Shown: piece after piece, positions 31,861 through 41,419 of the stretch | How the letters are laid out: every line of letters begins with the position of its first letter | Numbering within the stretch: position 1 is the stretch's first letter | Assembly: GCA_017303805.1 (NCBI GenBank) | Contig: JAFLBQ010000001.1 | Span: forward strand, 620,001 to 684,000 | Source: Cytophagales bacterium | GTDB taxonomy: Bacteria > Bacteroidota > Bacteroidia > Cytophagales > Cyclobacteriaceae | Length of the DNA: 64,000 bases | Direction of reading: 5' to 3' | Notes under the pieces: model-generated | Database searches by the model: none | What the model saw: only the letters and a program-made list of their open reading frames with translations | Told to the model about the DNA's origin: nothing | Made by a program: the position numbers and the translations under genes

Positions 31861-34800
31861 ATGGATCGCTTTTTTAAGCCCTTTTTTGCCTCACTGATCT
31901 TTTTTTGCCCATTTATGGCCTACAGCCAGGCACCCGGTAATGGCATGTTTGTAGCGTTTAATGCGGATGGCAACCAGGGTTTTGCCTTTGTTACTTTTGT
32001 AGATGTTCCCAACACAACGGTGGTGCGATTTAACGACAACGAATGGAACGGGTTGGCGATTGGCTCGGGTGGGGCATTTAACGCTGGTGAATCAGCAATC
32101 AATTGGACCAACAATACCGGAAATACCATTTTTGCCGGCACCGTAATTACAGTTACAAACCTGAACACAGCACCAGCGGCCTCTATTGGAATTATGTCGG
32201 GCGGTACGATGACATTGGAAGACGACAATGAAGTGATCTATATGTTCATTGGAACAAACGCTTCAACACCTACCACATTTATTACCGCTATTGCCAATAA
32301 TGGTTTTAGCGTGGCAAACGGCCAATTAACCAACACGGGGTTAACTGCAGGCACTACCGCCATTGCCATTACAGGCGGGCAAGATATTACAGTTTACAAT
32401 GGCAGTATAAATTGTACGGGCACAATAACCACCTGTGCAACCGCCATCGCCACTCCGGCCAATTGGGTTTCGCAAAACACACCGGGAGATGATTCAATTG
32501 GTACTCCGCCCAACTTTCCATCCAGTGTACCTTGTAATTTTTATGGGGTAGCATTTGGTACGGTAACTTATTATTCGCGCAATGCAACCTCGGGTGGGCA
32601 GTGGGACAGCAATACAGCCTGGACTTTAAATTCAGATGGAAGCGGAGGGCCGCTGGCAACCGGTGTATGGCCGCGAAGACACGATAATGTGGTAATCCGA
32701 AACGGGCATACTATTGTAGTAAATGCTACCAACGATAATAAAAGTTGTGGTGTATCGCCCGATGGATTGGGGCAGGCTAACATTGGTCCGTTTGTTTCTT
32801 CTAATATCCCTATGTTTTACCATACCGGAGATATAACCATAGCTGGCACGTTAAGCGTAACCGGTATTGAAATGATGACAGCGGGCTATACGCGCATTGT
32901 TACTGGCGGAAATTTCAGTCTTGGTTCTAATCTGGTACAAGTAGGCTACCTGGATGCGGAAACAGGGTCTGCGTTTAGTAGTTTGGACGATTTAATTCTT
33001 ACAGGCAACAGCGTTACCATTATCAATACAAACTCAACTTCTACCGATGACCTTGTTATTGATCACACCAATGCAACGCTTTGTGGAACCGGCACGGCTA
33101 CGTTGCAAAATGGTTCGGGTAGCCAGGTAACTTATACAAATGGCGGAACGGTAAACCAAATCTGTACTTCTTTTACAATTAACTGTACCGGTTCTGGCTG
33201 TACCGGATTTCCAGTGGTGGGTACAACCGCTTTTGTAACCGGTAATACGGGCCCGGCTGGTGTAGGAAGTACCAATGGCAGTTCATTTTTAAAAATCTGG
33301 TTTCGGGTGGACAATGGGTTAAATACAACCGGCACAACCATTAACAGTTGGGCTAACTCTGCTGGTATTGCTGCGCTTGATGTAAGTGAGGCAGGCGCGC
33401 AACGGCCAACCTTAGATGCCAATGCAATCAACGGTTTCCCGGAAGTAAGCTTTAACGGTTCGAACCGATTGCGTACCGGCTTAACATTAACTACCGCTAA
33501 TTTTGTAACAACGCAGGCTTCAACTTTTGTGGTAAATCGGGCCGATAATACCACGCAGAGCAGCAGTGTGTACCTTACAGATCCCTTGGAATCAAATCGG
33601 TTCTCCAATCATATTCCGTGGTCGGGAACTGTTTACTACGACATTGGAACTTGCTGCGGAACAGATGCACGCATAGAAGTGGGTAGTTTAACTAACTTAA
33701 CCAACTACTCGATCTGGTCGTACGATGCAAATCCATCAACCGGAAAGCAACTCTACCGAAACGGTTCCTTGCAACAGAACCGGGCTAATACATCTACCTA
33801 CTCCAGCCATGCAACGCACCGGTTTAACCTGGGTGGTAACACAACCGGGTCTGCGGGTTTTCAAGGCGACCTTACCGAAACAATTATCTATAACGCTAAA
33901 ATAAACCAGGTGCAACGCATTCTTATTGAAAACTACCTATCGTCAAAGTATAATATTGCACTTGCGGCCAGCGACTTGTACTCACAAGATACACCCGCCA
34001 ATGGTAACTATGATTTTAATGTGGCGGGCATTGGCCAGGCAGGCGATGGTTCCAGACATATTGATGCAAAAGGCCCCGGTATTGTGCGAATCTGGAATCC
34101 TAAAGATTTGGCAAATGCTGAATACCTGGTTTGGGGGCACGATACAGGAGCACTTGCGGGCACCACCTCGGGTGTGGATGGCGTACTCATCCGGCAGCGC
34201 TTAATTAGAATTTGGCGTGTAAGCGAAACGGGAGATGTAGGAGCTACTTCTATTTCGTTTGATATAAGCGGTTTTGCAGGAGCTGCGTTAGGGAATAATC
34301 TCAGGCTTTTGATCGACCGCGATGGAGATGGCTTTGCTGACAATGATGTAACCCCCATCGGTTCAGGTTCACTCAGTAATAATGTAATTACTTTTTCGAA
34401 TGTAAACCTTCAGAATGGAGATCGGTTTACATTGGGCAATACCGATATTGCTACACCGCTGCCCATCGAATTACTTTCGTTTACTGCGCGGGTGGTTCAA
34501 AACGAAGTAGTGCTTGCCTGGGCTACGGCATCCGAAACCAATAATCATTATTTTACCGTGCAGCGTTCGCGCGATGCCGAAAGCTGGGAAGAGATTAAGC
34601 AACTGGAAGGAGCGGGCACCAGTACGATCCGTAACGACTACGAATTTACAGATGGCCTTCCGCATCAAGGTGTATCGTATTACCGCATCCGTCAAACCGA
34701 TTACGATGGTACTTCTACTACTTCAGCCATTAGAAGGGTAGAAATAAATCAGGTGTATCAGTTAAAAGCATATCCGAATCCCACTTCGGGAAAACTTACT

Positions 34801-34992
34801 GTTAGCACCGGGTTTGTAATAGAGCCGGATAACATTCGGTTATTAACTACGCTGGGCCAACCAGTTTCGGTTAAGACTCTACAACAGGGTGCAGATATAG
34901 AACTGGACGGACAAGTACTGCCACCCGGTGTTTACATACTGCAAGTGCGCAAAGGCTATTGGCAACAGGCGTTGCGAATTATCATCAAGTAG
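31861..34992 (+). CDS. Large T9SS-secreted surface protein, paralog 3 of 3, different N-terminal domain
   Basis: A 1043-residue member of the tandem family. Its N-terminal domain (about 25-230) is unrelated to that of paralogs 1 and 2: it has FVAFNADGNQGFAFVTFVD, RFNDNEW and GDDSIGTPPNF, like lamin-tail or nucleoid-surface-type beta domains seen in Bacteroidota surface proteins. From YSRNATSGGQWDS (235) it rejoins the common scaffold, then a distinct central module (about 476-680; LKIWFRVDNGLN, YRNGSLQQN), the VAGIGQAGDGS...WGHDTG module, LPIELLSFTARV and the type A sorting tail (AYPNPTSGK at 970 to the end). Its stop overlaps that of the convergent dehydrogenase by 8 bases. Confidence 0.88.
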   Translation: MDRFFKPFFASLIFFCPFMAYSQAPGNGMFVAFNADGNQGFAFVTFVDVPNTTVVRFNDNEWNGLAIGSGGAFNAGESAINWTNNTGNTIFAGTVITVTNLNTAPAASIGIMSGGTMTLEDDNEVIYMFIGTNASTPTTFITAIANNGFSVANGQLTNTGLTAGTTAIAITGGQDITVYNGSINCTGTITTCATAIATPANWVSQNTPGDDSIGTPPNFPSSVPCNFYGVAFGTVTYYSRNATSGGQWDSNTAWTLNSDGSGGPLATGVWPRRHDNVVIRNGHTIVVNATNDNKSCGVSPDGLGQANIGPFVSSNIPMFYHTGDITIAGTLSVTGIEMMTAGYTRIVTGGNFSLGSNLVQVGYLDAETGSAFSSLDDLILTGNSVTIINTNSTSTDDLVIDHTNATLCGTGTATLQNGSGSQVTYTNGGTVNQICTSFTINCTGSGCTGFPVVGTTAFVTGNTGPAGVGSTNGSSFLKIWFRVDNGLNTTGTTINSWANSAGIAALDVSEAGAQRPTLDANAINGFPEVSFNGSNRLRTGLTLTTANFVTTQASTFVVNRADNTTQSSSVYLTDPLESNRFSNHIPWSGTVYYDIGTCCGTDARIEVGSLTNLTNYSIWSYDANPSTGKQLYRNGSLQQNRANTSTYSSHATHRFNLGGNTTGSAGFQGDLTETIIYNAKINQVQRILIENYLSSKYNIALAASDLYSQDTPANGNYDFNVAGIGQAGDGSRHIDAKGPGIVRIWNPKDLANAEYLVWGHDTGALAGTTSGVDGVLIRQRLIRIWRVSETGDVGATSISFDISGFAGAALGNNLRLLIDRDGDGFADNDVTPIGSGSLSNNVITFSNVNLQNGDRFTLGNTDIATPLPIELLSFTARVVQNEVVLAWATASETNNHYFTVQRSRDAESWEEIKQLEGAGTSTIRNDYEFTDGLPHQGVSYYRIRQTDYDGTSTTSAIRRVEINQVYQLKAYPNPTSGKLTVSTGFVIEPDNIRLLTTLGQPVSVKTLQQGADIELDGQVLPPGVYILQVRKGYWQQALRIIIK
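34435..34782 (+). repeat. 348-bp block repeated at 31222-31569
   Basis: Second copy of the C-terminal block described for paralog 2; same length, about 20 substitutions, no indels seen. Confidence 0.85.
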
Positions 34993-37291
34993 TGCGCATA
35001 GCGATGGGTGCCGCGAGGCAACTCTCAGGTATTTTAAAGGCATCGGTAAGCGGAACAGCATCTTGCCGGATTTCCCAACACAATTGGTTTACCATCTTTC
35101 TTATGGCTTTGGTTTTTACGCCTTCCATATAGCCTTGTTCCAGATACCAGCCTTTGTTTTTATGAAGTTGCGAAAGCGCAAACAGATCGCACAGTTTTTT
35201 TAACACAGCTTTGCAGCCGGCATTACTTGTTTTATCAACCTGTTGAATAAATTGTTCGAGGATAACTCTTTCCACGTAGGCCAGGCCAACTTCTACAAGA
35301 TGCTGCTGGGCCACATTCATGGCGTCAAAACTATCCATACCACTTTCGATGTGGCGCTTAATGCGCTTGGCTGCCGAGGTGAGGATATCCCGCTCGCGAT
35401 AGCGGAACGCATTCAACTGAAATTCGGCATCCAGTAAGTGCGCATCATCAGTGTTGCGAATAATGATGGGGTTCATTTCGGTTATGCCGGTTTTGGCTTT
35501 ATCGGCTACATAGTTTAGCATAGTAAACACATTCATGTTGGCAAACTCCTGCCGAAACTCACTTAGCCTGCTTTTGGCAACCAACTGCAGTAGCACGGTG
35601 TTGTCGCCTTCGAAGGTGGTGTAGATGTCGGTATCATTTTTTAATATTTCAATCCGGTTTTCCGACAAATAGCCTTTACCACCACACGCTTCGCGGCATT
35701 CCTGCAAAGTGGCTGTAGTATTCCAGGTTGCAAACGCTTTTAGTCCGGCTGCCAGCGCTTCAATCTCCTGCATCTCTTCCTCTTTGCGGTTTACAAACCG
35801 GTGCGTTAAATAGTTCAACGCAAAGTGCAGCGCATACGAATTAGCGAGCAACGGCATTAGCCTGCGTTGGTGTGTTCTGTAATTTAAAATGGGTACTTCT
35901 GTTCCGCCTTCGGGTCCAAACTGCCTGCGCTGGTCGCCATACCGAATGGCAATGGTTAAACCAGATTTGGAAGCAGCATTGCCCGAGCGTGGAATGCCGA
36001 TGCGGCCGCCCACCAGCGTTCCCAACATGGTAAAGAATCTCCGGTTATCGCTTGGAATGGGGCTCTCGAATTTTCCGTTGTCGTTTACTGAAGAAAACCG
36101 GTCGAGCATATTTTCTTTCGGAATCACTACGTGATCAAAATAGATTACTCCATTATCCACCCCGTTTAACCCCATTTTACGGCCGCAATCTTTTATTTTA
36201 ACACCGGGCAAAACTTTGCCACCCTTATCGCGCAAGGGAACAACAAATGCACTTACACCGTAATCTTTATTGTCTATAACTAATTTGGCAAATACGGTAG
36301 CCATCTGGCCATGGCAAGCTGCGTTGCCGATATATTCTTTGCGGGCGTACTCATGCGGTGTATTAATCCGAAAGCTTTGGGTGGTGTGATCGTAGGTAGC
36401 CGTTGTTTCAATACCTTTTACATTCGAGCCGTGATTAGTCTCCGTCATGGCAAAGCAGCCGGGTAGCTCGAGCGTACCGATATCTTTCAGGTATTTGCGA
36501 TGATGTTTTTCAGTGCCCAGAAAGTAAACACTCATACCCCATAGGCCGAATTGCACTCCGAATTTTACAACCAGACTTAAATCGTGGTAGCTCAAGGTTT
36601 CCATAATGGCAAAGTAGGCGGCCATGTTATTGCCACCCCCGTATTCGGTTGGATACGCCATTGCACCATAGCCTTGCTGCGCCAAAAATTTACACCATTG
36701 TAAAACCTGCTTGCGGTACAAGTCAAGATCGCCCGGGCCAACATAGGCAAACTCCGGATCGCTGATAAGTGTTTTAACCTTACGAATTATTTCGCTTTGA
36801 TCGCCATCGAGTACCCGGGCCATTTCATCTACATCAAACGTATAGTGTGTGCCTTGTTCGGAAGTGATGGTTTTATGCCCCGGTTGAAAATTAAAAATTG
36901 CTTCATGGCTAATAAAGCCCAGCGAGGCTTCAATCTTTGAAAGGGTAGGGCGGGCTTTTTCAAGCACATCGCTAACAGTGCCGTTGCCGTGAAGGGCCGC
37001 GAGGCGGATGCCCAGGTTTACAAGTGTTTCCGGTGCAGTTGATTGGTTCGCCAATTGTTGCAGCGTGCTTTTCCACGAATTGAGTTCTTCGAACCCGGGC
37101 GGGTTGGCGGGATCTATTTTGGAAAGTAGAAATTTTCGTTCCGATTCGCTTAACCAATCTTGCGATGTAAGTAATCCTTCCAATACCGAGATTTCACTTG
37201 GCGTAAGTACGGAATCGGACCAAACCGTATAGAAGAGTGGAACAAATACCAGCAATTTCGGATTGCTTTTAACGATGGGAGAATCGATCAT
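34985..37291 (-). CDS. Acyl-CoA dehydrogenase/oxidase-like flavoprotein
   Basis: A 768-residue protein of the acyl-CoA oxidase-like branch. About 180 N-terminal residues precede the usual fold. Then come YPTEYGGGNNMAAYF, the flavin-site segment LPGCFAMTETNHGSNVKG, the middle beta domain, RYGDQRRQFG, and ECREACGGKGYLSENRI of the C-terminal helical domain, followed by a further helical region (about 610-768) as in peroxisomal oxidases. It should oxidise acyl-CoA to 2-enoyl-CoA with FAD; whether electrons go to O2 or an electron-transfer flavoprotein cannot be told. It is a single gene, convergent with the T9SS trio. Confidence 0.9.
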   Translation of the reverse strand: MIDSPIVKSNPKLLVFVPLFYTVWSDSVLTPSEISVLEGLLTSQDWLSESERKFLLSKIDPANPPGFEELNSWKSTLQQLANQSTAPETLVNLGIRLAALHGNGTVSDVLEKARPTLSKIEASLGFISHEAIFNFQPGHKTITSEQGTHYTFDVDEMARVLDGDQSEIIRKVKTLISDPEFAYVGPGDLDLYRKQVLQWCKFLAQQGYGAMAYPTEYGGGNNMAAYFAIMETLSYHDLSLVVKFGVQFGLWGMSVYFLGTEKHHRKYLKDIGTLELPGCFAMTETNHGSNVKGIETTATYDHTTQSFRINTPHEYARKEYIGNAACHGQMATVFAKLVIDNKDYGVSAFVVPLRDKGGKVLPGVKIKDCGRKMGLNGVDNGVIYFDHVVIPKENMLDRFSSVNDNGKFESPIPSDNRRFFTMLGTLVGGRIGIPRSGNAASKSGLTIAIRYGDQRRQFGPEGGTEVPILNYRTHQRRLMPLLANSYALHFALNYLTHRFVNRKEEEMQEIEALAAGLKAFATWNTTATLQECREACGGKGYLSENRIEILKNDTDIYTTFEGDNTVLLQLVAKSRLSEFRQEFANMNVFTMLNYVADKAKTGITEMNPIIIRNTDDAHLLDAEFQLNAFRYRERDILTSAAKRIKRHIESGMDSFDAMNVAQQHLVEVGLAYVERVILEQFIQQVDKTSNAGCKAVLKKLCDLFALSQLHKNKGWYLEQGYMEGVKTKAIRKMVNQLCWEIRQDAVPLTDAFKIPESCLAAPIAMRTT

Positions 37292-37452
37292 GGTGAAGTA
37301 ACATTGGTTCAGTTTTTAAAAATAATCAATTTATAACGAGTCAGAAACCTATTGGCAGGCCGGAAATTGAGGTTTATAGATTTTGTGCAACCTGCTGTAT
37401 TTTCATTTTAGAATGATTTGTCTATATTTCTAATGACCAAAACCTACCTGCC

Positions 37453-37926
37453 ATGAATTTTAAACCAGAAATCAAGTCGAAAGAGCAGTTGGAAGGCGGC
37501 CTGCCCAAGTACGAATCGATCGTGAAGTATATGGTGCAGCAGCATAGCCTGATCACGCTCAAACCCGATCAATCGATTAACGAAGTAATTAATATCTTTA
37601 TTGAAAAAAGAATTTCGGGGGCACCCGTGTTGGATGAAAACAAGAAATTAGTGGGCATCATTTCAGAAAAAGATTGCCTTCGGATTATTGTGGATCAGGC
37701 TTACCACAACCAACCACACAGCGAGCCTAAAGTTGCTGATTACATGACGCGCAATGTTAAAACGATGTCGCCCGATAACAATGTGGTAGAAGCGGCCACA
37801 GAGTTTTTGAACTCACCTATACGCAGGATGCCGGTAGTAGAGAATGGCGTGTTGATCGGTCAGGTAAGCCGGATTGATATTTTACGAGCTGCAAAATCGA
37901 TAAGCCCTACTACGTGGGGCGGATAA
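37453..37926 (+). CDS. Tandem CBS-domain protein
   Basis: A 157-residue soluble protein with two CBS motifs: SINEVINIFIEKRISGAPVLDENKKLVGIISEKD (split here: about 38-72) and the second with VVEAATEFLNS...RRMPVVENGVLIGQVSRIDIL (about 105-145). The YMTRNVKTMSPD segment separates them. Paired CBS domains bind adenosyl nucleotides and usually regulate a partner; none is attached. It shares a bidirectional terminator with the convergent SPFH gene. A possible promoter (TTTC at 37401, TATATTTC at 37423) lies in the 161-bp upstream gap. Confidence 0.9.
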   Translation: MNFKPEIKSKEQLEGGLPKYESIVKYMVQQHSLITLKPDQSINEVINIFIEKRISGAPVLDENKKLVGIISEKDCLRIIVDQAYHNQPHSEPKVADYMTRNVKTMSPDNNVVEAATEFLNSPIRRMPVVENGVLIGQVSRIDILRAAKSISPTTWGG

Positions 37927-37931
37927 AAGTA

Positions 37932-37956
37932 AAAAGCCGGTGTTAAGCCGGCTTTT
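37932..37956. terminator. Bidirectional terminator between CBS and SPFH genes
   Basis: AAAAGCCGG, 7-base loop, CCGGCTTTT is a perfect 9-bp stem flanked by A- and T-runs on both sides. It serves both convergent genes and overlaps the last codons and stop of the SPFH gene. Confidence 0.8.
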
Positions 37957-38899
37957 GTTTTTCTTCTGTAATGGGTAAGCTCCCTTTGCTTACGGCCAGC
38001 AGTTCCTGCATAGTACGTTTCATGTTGTCTGCAGAGCCATCCAGAAAAATGGTATTGCCTTTTCCATGTTCTGCAAAATGGCGGATGGCTTCCGTCCACA
38101 TCGAAAACAAAATGAAGGAGGCATCGAGGTTGGCATGTTGCATTTCTTTGGCGGCATGCGCCATACCCTTAGAAACTTCTTCGCGAAATAGCGCTACACC
38201 CTGGCCACGAAGCTGAGCAGCTATTTTTTCAGCTTCGGCAGCAATCTTAATTGCATTACCATCGGCTTCGGCTGCTTTGGTTTTGGTAATCAGCAAGGCA
38301 TGCCCTTCGTTTTCGGCTGCAGCCCGCAAATTGTTTGATGCCACAACTTTCGCCATCGATTTCATAATGGTTTCGTCAAACGTAATGTCATTTAGTTGCA
38401 GGTCGTGCAAATGGTAGCCCCAATCTTCCAAGGTATGATCGAGTTGCTTCTTAACTTCCAGTACAATTTCAGTTCGTAACGAAAGGATTTCAGATTGCTT
38501 TTTGGTAGCTACAAAGCTGCGGATTGAACCTTCGATGGTGCGCACGAGAGCCGTCATAAAACTCTGCTCGTCCACAAATTTAAAAGCTACGTTTTTGATG
38601 GTACCCTCTTGCTGATCTAAAACCGAAAACAAGAGCATGGCCTTAAAGTTTACATTGGCCTGATCGATAGTAGTGGCTTGAAATTCCAACTCAACCGATT
38701 GGTTTTGAATAGAGATGCGGGTATGAATTTTTTCAATTAGGGGCACACGCACGTTTAGACCAGGGCGCATGATGCGCCTGTATTTTCCAAACACCGTAAC
38801 CACGCCAATCGAACCTTGTTTAACAGTTACAAAAAGCGTAACCACTAAAAACAAGGCAAAGGCAACGAGTAAGACCAAAAGCACTTCGTGGGTTTCCAT
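37943..38899 (-). CDS. SPFH/Band 7 (stomatin-prohibitin-like) membrane protein
   Basis: A 318-residue protein with one N-terminal hydrophobic anchor (about 5-28; LLVLLVAFALFLVVTLFV), then a Band 7 domain starting with GSIGVVTVFGKYRRIMRPGLNVRVP and VDEQSFMTALVRTIEGSIRSF, and a helical, Ala/Glu-rich tail (AAENEGHALLITKTKAAEADGN, AEAEKIAAQL). These scaffold proteins form ring oligomers at membrane microdomains and guard proteases or transporters. No NfeD or FtsH partner gene lies beside it, so its partner is unknown. Confidence 0.92.
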   Translation of the reverse strand: METHEVLLVLLVAFALFLVVTLFVTVKQGSIGVVTVFGKYRRIMRPGLNVRVPLIEKIHTRISIQNQSVELEFQATTIDQANVNFKAMLLFSVLDQQEGTIKNVAFKFVDEQSFMTALVRTIEGSIRSFVATKKQSEILSLRTEIVLEVKKQLDHTLEDWGYHLHDLQLNDITFDETIMKSMAKVVASNNLRAAAENEGHALLITKTKAAEADGNAIKIAAEAEKIAAQLRGQGVALFREEVSKGMAHAAKEMQHANLDASFILFSMWTEAIRHFAEHGKGNTIFLDGSADNMKRTMQELLAVSKGSLPITEEKQKPA

Positions 38900-39031
38900 A
38901 CTTGATTTAGATTAAAGTTTGTTCTTCAATACGTGGAAGGAGCATAAAGTAGGATCAAAAGCCAAATTTTTTCTTCTACCGTGCTGAAATATTTGTGCTA
39001 TTTTTAGCCTGTAATCTCAAAATAAATTGGT

Positions 39032-39769
39032 ATGCGTTTTTTGTTTTTCCTTAGTTTTTGCGTGGTGTTTTTTTCGTGTGGTAAGCCCCGGTACTTTCGG
39101 GCGCTAACCAAGCCCGAGGCGGAGGTACTCAAGGCTACGGCAAAGCAATTTAAGCAAGATGGAAATTACCGGGTATTAATCTTAACCAACTACGGTAATC
39201 TGGTAGTGCAACTGTATAACGAAACTCCGCTTCATCGCGACAACTTTATAGCAAAGGTGAAGGCGGGTTTCTACGACAGCCTTTTATTTCATCGGGTAAT
39301 TAACAACTTTATGATACAGGGTGGCGACCCAACCAGTAAGAACGCAGCTGCAGGCGATAGGCTGGGGAGTGGCTCGGCTCCGGGCGATCGCATTGCCGCG
39401 GAATTTCGTACCGGGCAAGATATCTACCACAAGCGCGGGGCACTGGCGGCAGCGCGCGATAATAATCCTGAAAAAGCCAGCAGCAATTGCCAGTTCTATA
39501 TTGTTCAACGGCCTGCATGGCGGGCATCGCAATTGGATAGCACCATCGCGCAACGAAATTTATCTCTGAATGAAACGCAGAAGAAGCTGTACACATCGCA
39601 AGGGGGTACCCCACACCTGGATGGCGCCTATACCGTATTTGGCGAGTTGGTTTCGGGCTTTGAGGTGCTCGATAAGATAGCGGCCACAAAAACAACTCAG
39701 GCCGATAGGCCCCTGGAAGACGTAAGAATGAAAATGTTTGTGATTACCGAACCCAAGAAATCAAAATGA
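39032..39769 (+). CDS. Cyclophilin-type peptidyl-prolyl isomerase, lipoprotein
   Basis: A 245-residue lipoprotein (lipobox VFFSC) with a cyclophilin domain from about 45 to the end: HRDNFIAKVKAGFYD, FHRVINNFMIQGGDP, SSNCQFYIVQ and GAYTVFGELVSGFEVLDKIA. Catalytic Arg is in FHRV and the QGGD pocket is intact. It speeds proline isomerisation of envelope proteins. An insertion of about 30 residues (RPAWRASQLDSTIAQR) is common in Bacteroidota members. Its stop overlaps the start of the DoxX gene (ATGA). Confidence 0.92.
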   Translation: MRFLFFLSFCVVFFSCGKPRYFRALTKPEAEVLKATAKQFKQDGNYRVLILTNYGNLVVQLYNETPLHRDNFIAKVKAGFYDSLLFHRVINNFMIQGGDPTSKNAAAGDRLGSGSAPGDRIAAEFRTGQDIYHKRGALAAARDNNPEKASSNCQFYIVQRPAWRASQLDSTIAQRNLSLNETQKKLYTSQGGTPHLDGAYTVFGELVSGFEVLDKIAATKTTQADRPLEDVRMKMFVITEPKKSK

Positions 39770-40173
39770 AGAAACTTTTTAAGTCCACACCCATTTATCC
39801 CGACAAGGCGCTGGCCATAATCCGGATAGCAGTTGGTTTGCTGCTGGCTTACCACGGCATGGAGGTTTTTGACAGAGCAACCATGCAAAGCTATTTAACG
39901 TGGGATACCTTTAAGAGCGGAGCCGGGGAGTTTCTTGTTTACCTGGGCAAGTCATCCGAGTTTATCTCCGGAGTTTTGCTAACCCTGGGGCTGTTTACAC
40001 GATTAGGCGGTTTGATAGCAGCCGGAACGTTAGGGTATATTACCTTCTTTGTTGGTGAGGGCAGGTTCTGGTATCAGGATCAGCATCCGTTCATGTTTGT
40101 GCTGTTTGGGGTGTTGTTCTTTTTTACTGGCCCGGGTGCGTGGAGTGTGGATGGGTTATTGAAACGAAATTGA
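39766..40173 (+). CDS. DoxX family membrane protein
   Basis: A 135-residue four-helix membrane protein. ALAIIRIAVGLLLAYHGMEVF, YLGKSSEFISGVLLTLGLFTRLGGLIAAG and FVLFGVLFFFTGPGAWSVDG are typical of DoxX/DoxD-like proteins. Some relatives take part in thiosulfate oxidation or redox control; here the role is unknown. Translation is coupled to the upstream cyclophilin gene. Confidence 0.87.
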   Translation: MKKLFKSTPIYPDKALAIIRIAVGLLLAYHGMEVFDRATMQSYLTWDTFKSGAGEFLVYLGKSSEFISGVLLTLGLFTRLGGLIAAGTLGYITFFVGEGRFWYQDQHPFMFVLFGVLFFFTGPGAWSVDGLLKRN

Positions 40174-40238
40174 GAATTACACCTTTGTGTTTATGGAATC
40201 TTTAAGCGGTAAGCATCCTAGTACCAAAACCTATTACT

Positions 40239-40718
40239 ATGAAGCACACACTGCATCAGGTTCTTCCTTCCGGGATGGGAGCAGGAATCAAAATCAAATT
40301 CTATTTTAGAACCGGTATTTTTTCTGTGTTGCTGCTTACCAGCACGCTGGCCTTTGCGCAGGAGCCGGTGCAAAATCAGCCGGCCGCCCCAAAAGACTAT
40401 ACAATAAGAGGCACAGCCGTGTTGGATGAAGACAATACACCGCTGGTAGGTGTAAATATTTATCTTAAAGGTACGAGTATAGGAACGTATAGCGACTCCA
40501 ATGGCCGCTTTGAATTTCCGCGTAAGCTCAAAGAAGGGGATGTGTTGATCTTTAGTTTTGTAGGGCTGGCTAAACAAGAGATAGTAGTCTCGGCAAATCT
40601 TCCTCAGAATCTTGAAATCCGGATGCTGGAGGATTTTCACAACGTTACGGGCTCGCTTTGGGTTGATCAGCCACGAAATAAAACAGCTGCAGAACGGAAG
40701 CGTAAGCCAGTGGAATAA
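40239..40718 (+). CDS. CarboxypepD_reg-like domain protein
   Basis: A 159-residue exported protein. A long N-terminus (about 1-41) leads to a signal segment ending LAFAQ; a start at a later codon (ATG at residue 13) is possible. Residues about 52-130 form the beta-sandwich typical of the N-terminus of SusC-type receptors: IRGTAVLDEDNTPLVGVNIYLKGTSIGTYSDSNGRFEF in pattern, then LIFSFVGLAKQEIVV. Without a receptor barrel it stands alone, perhaps as an adaptor in the envelope. The next gene starts 2 bases after its stop. Confidence 0.8.
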   Translation: MKHTLHQVLPSGMGAGIKIKFYFRTGIFSVLLLTSTLAFAQEPVQNQPAAPKDYTIRGTAVLDEDNTPLVGVNIYLKGTSIGTYSDSNGRFEFPRKLKEGDVLIFSFVGLAKQEIVVSANLPQNLEIRMLEDFHNVTGSLWVDQPRNKTAAERKRKPVE

Positions 40719-40720
40719 CC

Positions 40721-41419
40721 ATGAGATTGGTTGCCTTCACCTGGTTGTGGATGGCCTTATCCGCCAGTGCCCAGATCAGCGATTTTAAAGATGCCGATTT
40801 TAAAAAAGCCGATAAGGTAGCGCGGCTTTATCAGCATCACTCGCTGTACGATCTGAAAGCCCTGGCGGATAAGCTTACCAGCGGATTGAAAAAAGATGAA
40901 GAAAAATTCCGGGCTATTTTTACATGGATTTGCCTCAACATTAAAAATGATTACGAGCTTTTTAAATTAAGTATTCACGAACGCCAGGTAAGAACGGATA
41001 AAGCAGAGCTTGACGCCTGGCACAAGGAATTTAGCAAAGTTATTTTTAGAAAGCTGCTTGAGGAAAACACAACCATTTGCACCGGCTATGCTTATCTGTT
41101 GCGCGAGCTTGCCCTAGAGGCTGGTATTGATTGTTTGATGATAGATGGTTACAGTCTTACCCCAACCTCGCAACCCAACAAAGAGTTGCCTAACCATAGC
41201 TGGAATGGAGTAAAGCTAAATAACAAGTGGTATCTGTGTGATGCAACCTGGGCAAGCGGTAGCATTGACGCGGTTACACACAGATTTAAACCCCGATACG
41301 ATGATCGGTTTTTTCTGATGGAACCCAAAGTGTTTGTTCGCTCGCATTTCCCGTTGGATACGGCCTGGATGTTGATAGCGCAAAAACCCGATTGGGAAAA
41401 ATTTGTGGGCGAAAAATGA
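40721..41419 (+). CDS. Transglutaminase-like superfamily protein
   Basis: A 232-residue exported protein (signal peptide ends near SASA) of the transglutaminase/protease-like fold. The catalytic triad is visible: Cys120 in TTICTGYAYLLRELA, His159 in NHSWNGVKLNNKW and Asp174 in YLCDATWASG. Such bacterial proteins may act as proteases or peptidoglycan/cell-surface crosslinkers. It forms a pair with the beta-sandwich protein upstream and ends at a hairpin shared with katG. Confidence 0.87.
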   Translation: MRLVAFTWLWMALSASAQISDFKDADFKKADKVARLYQHHSLYDLKALADKLTSGLKKDEEKFRAIFTWICLNIKNDYELFKLSIHERQVRTDKAELDAWHKEFSKVIFRKLLEENTTICTGYAYLLRELALEAGIDCLMIDGYSLTPTSQPNKELPNHSWNGVKLNNKWYLCDATWASGSIDAVTHRFKPRYDDRFFLMEPKVFVRSHFPLDTAWMLIAQKPDWEKFVGEK

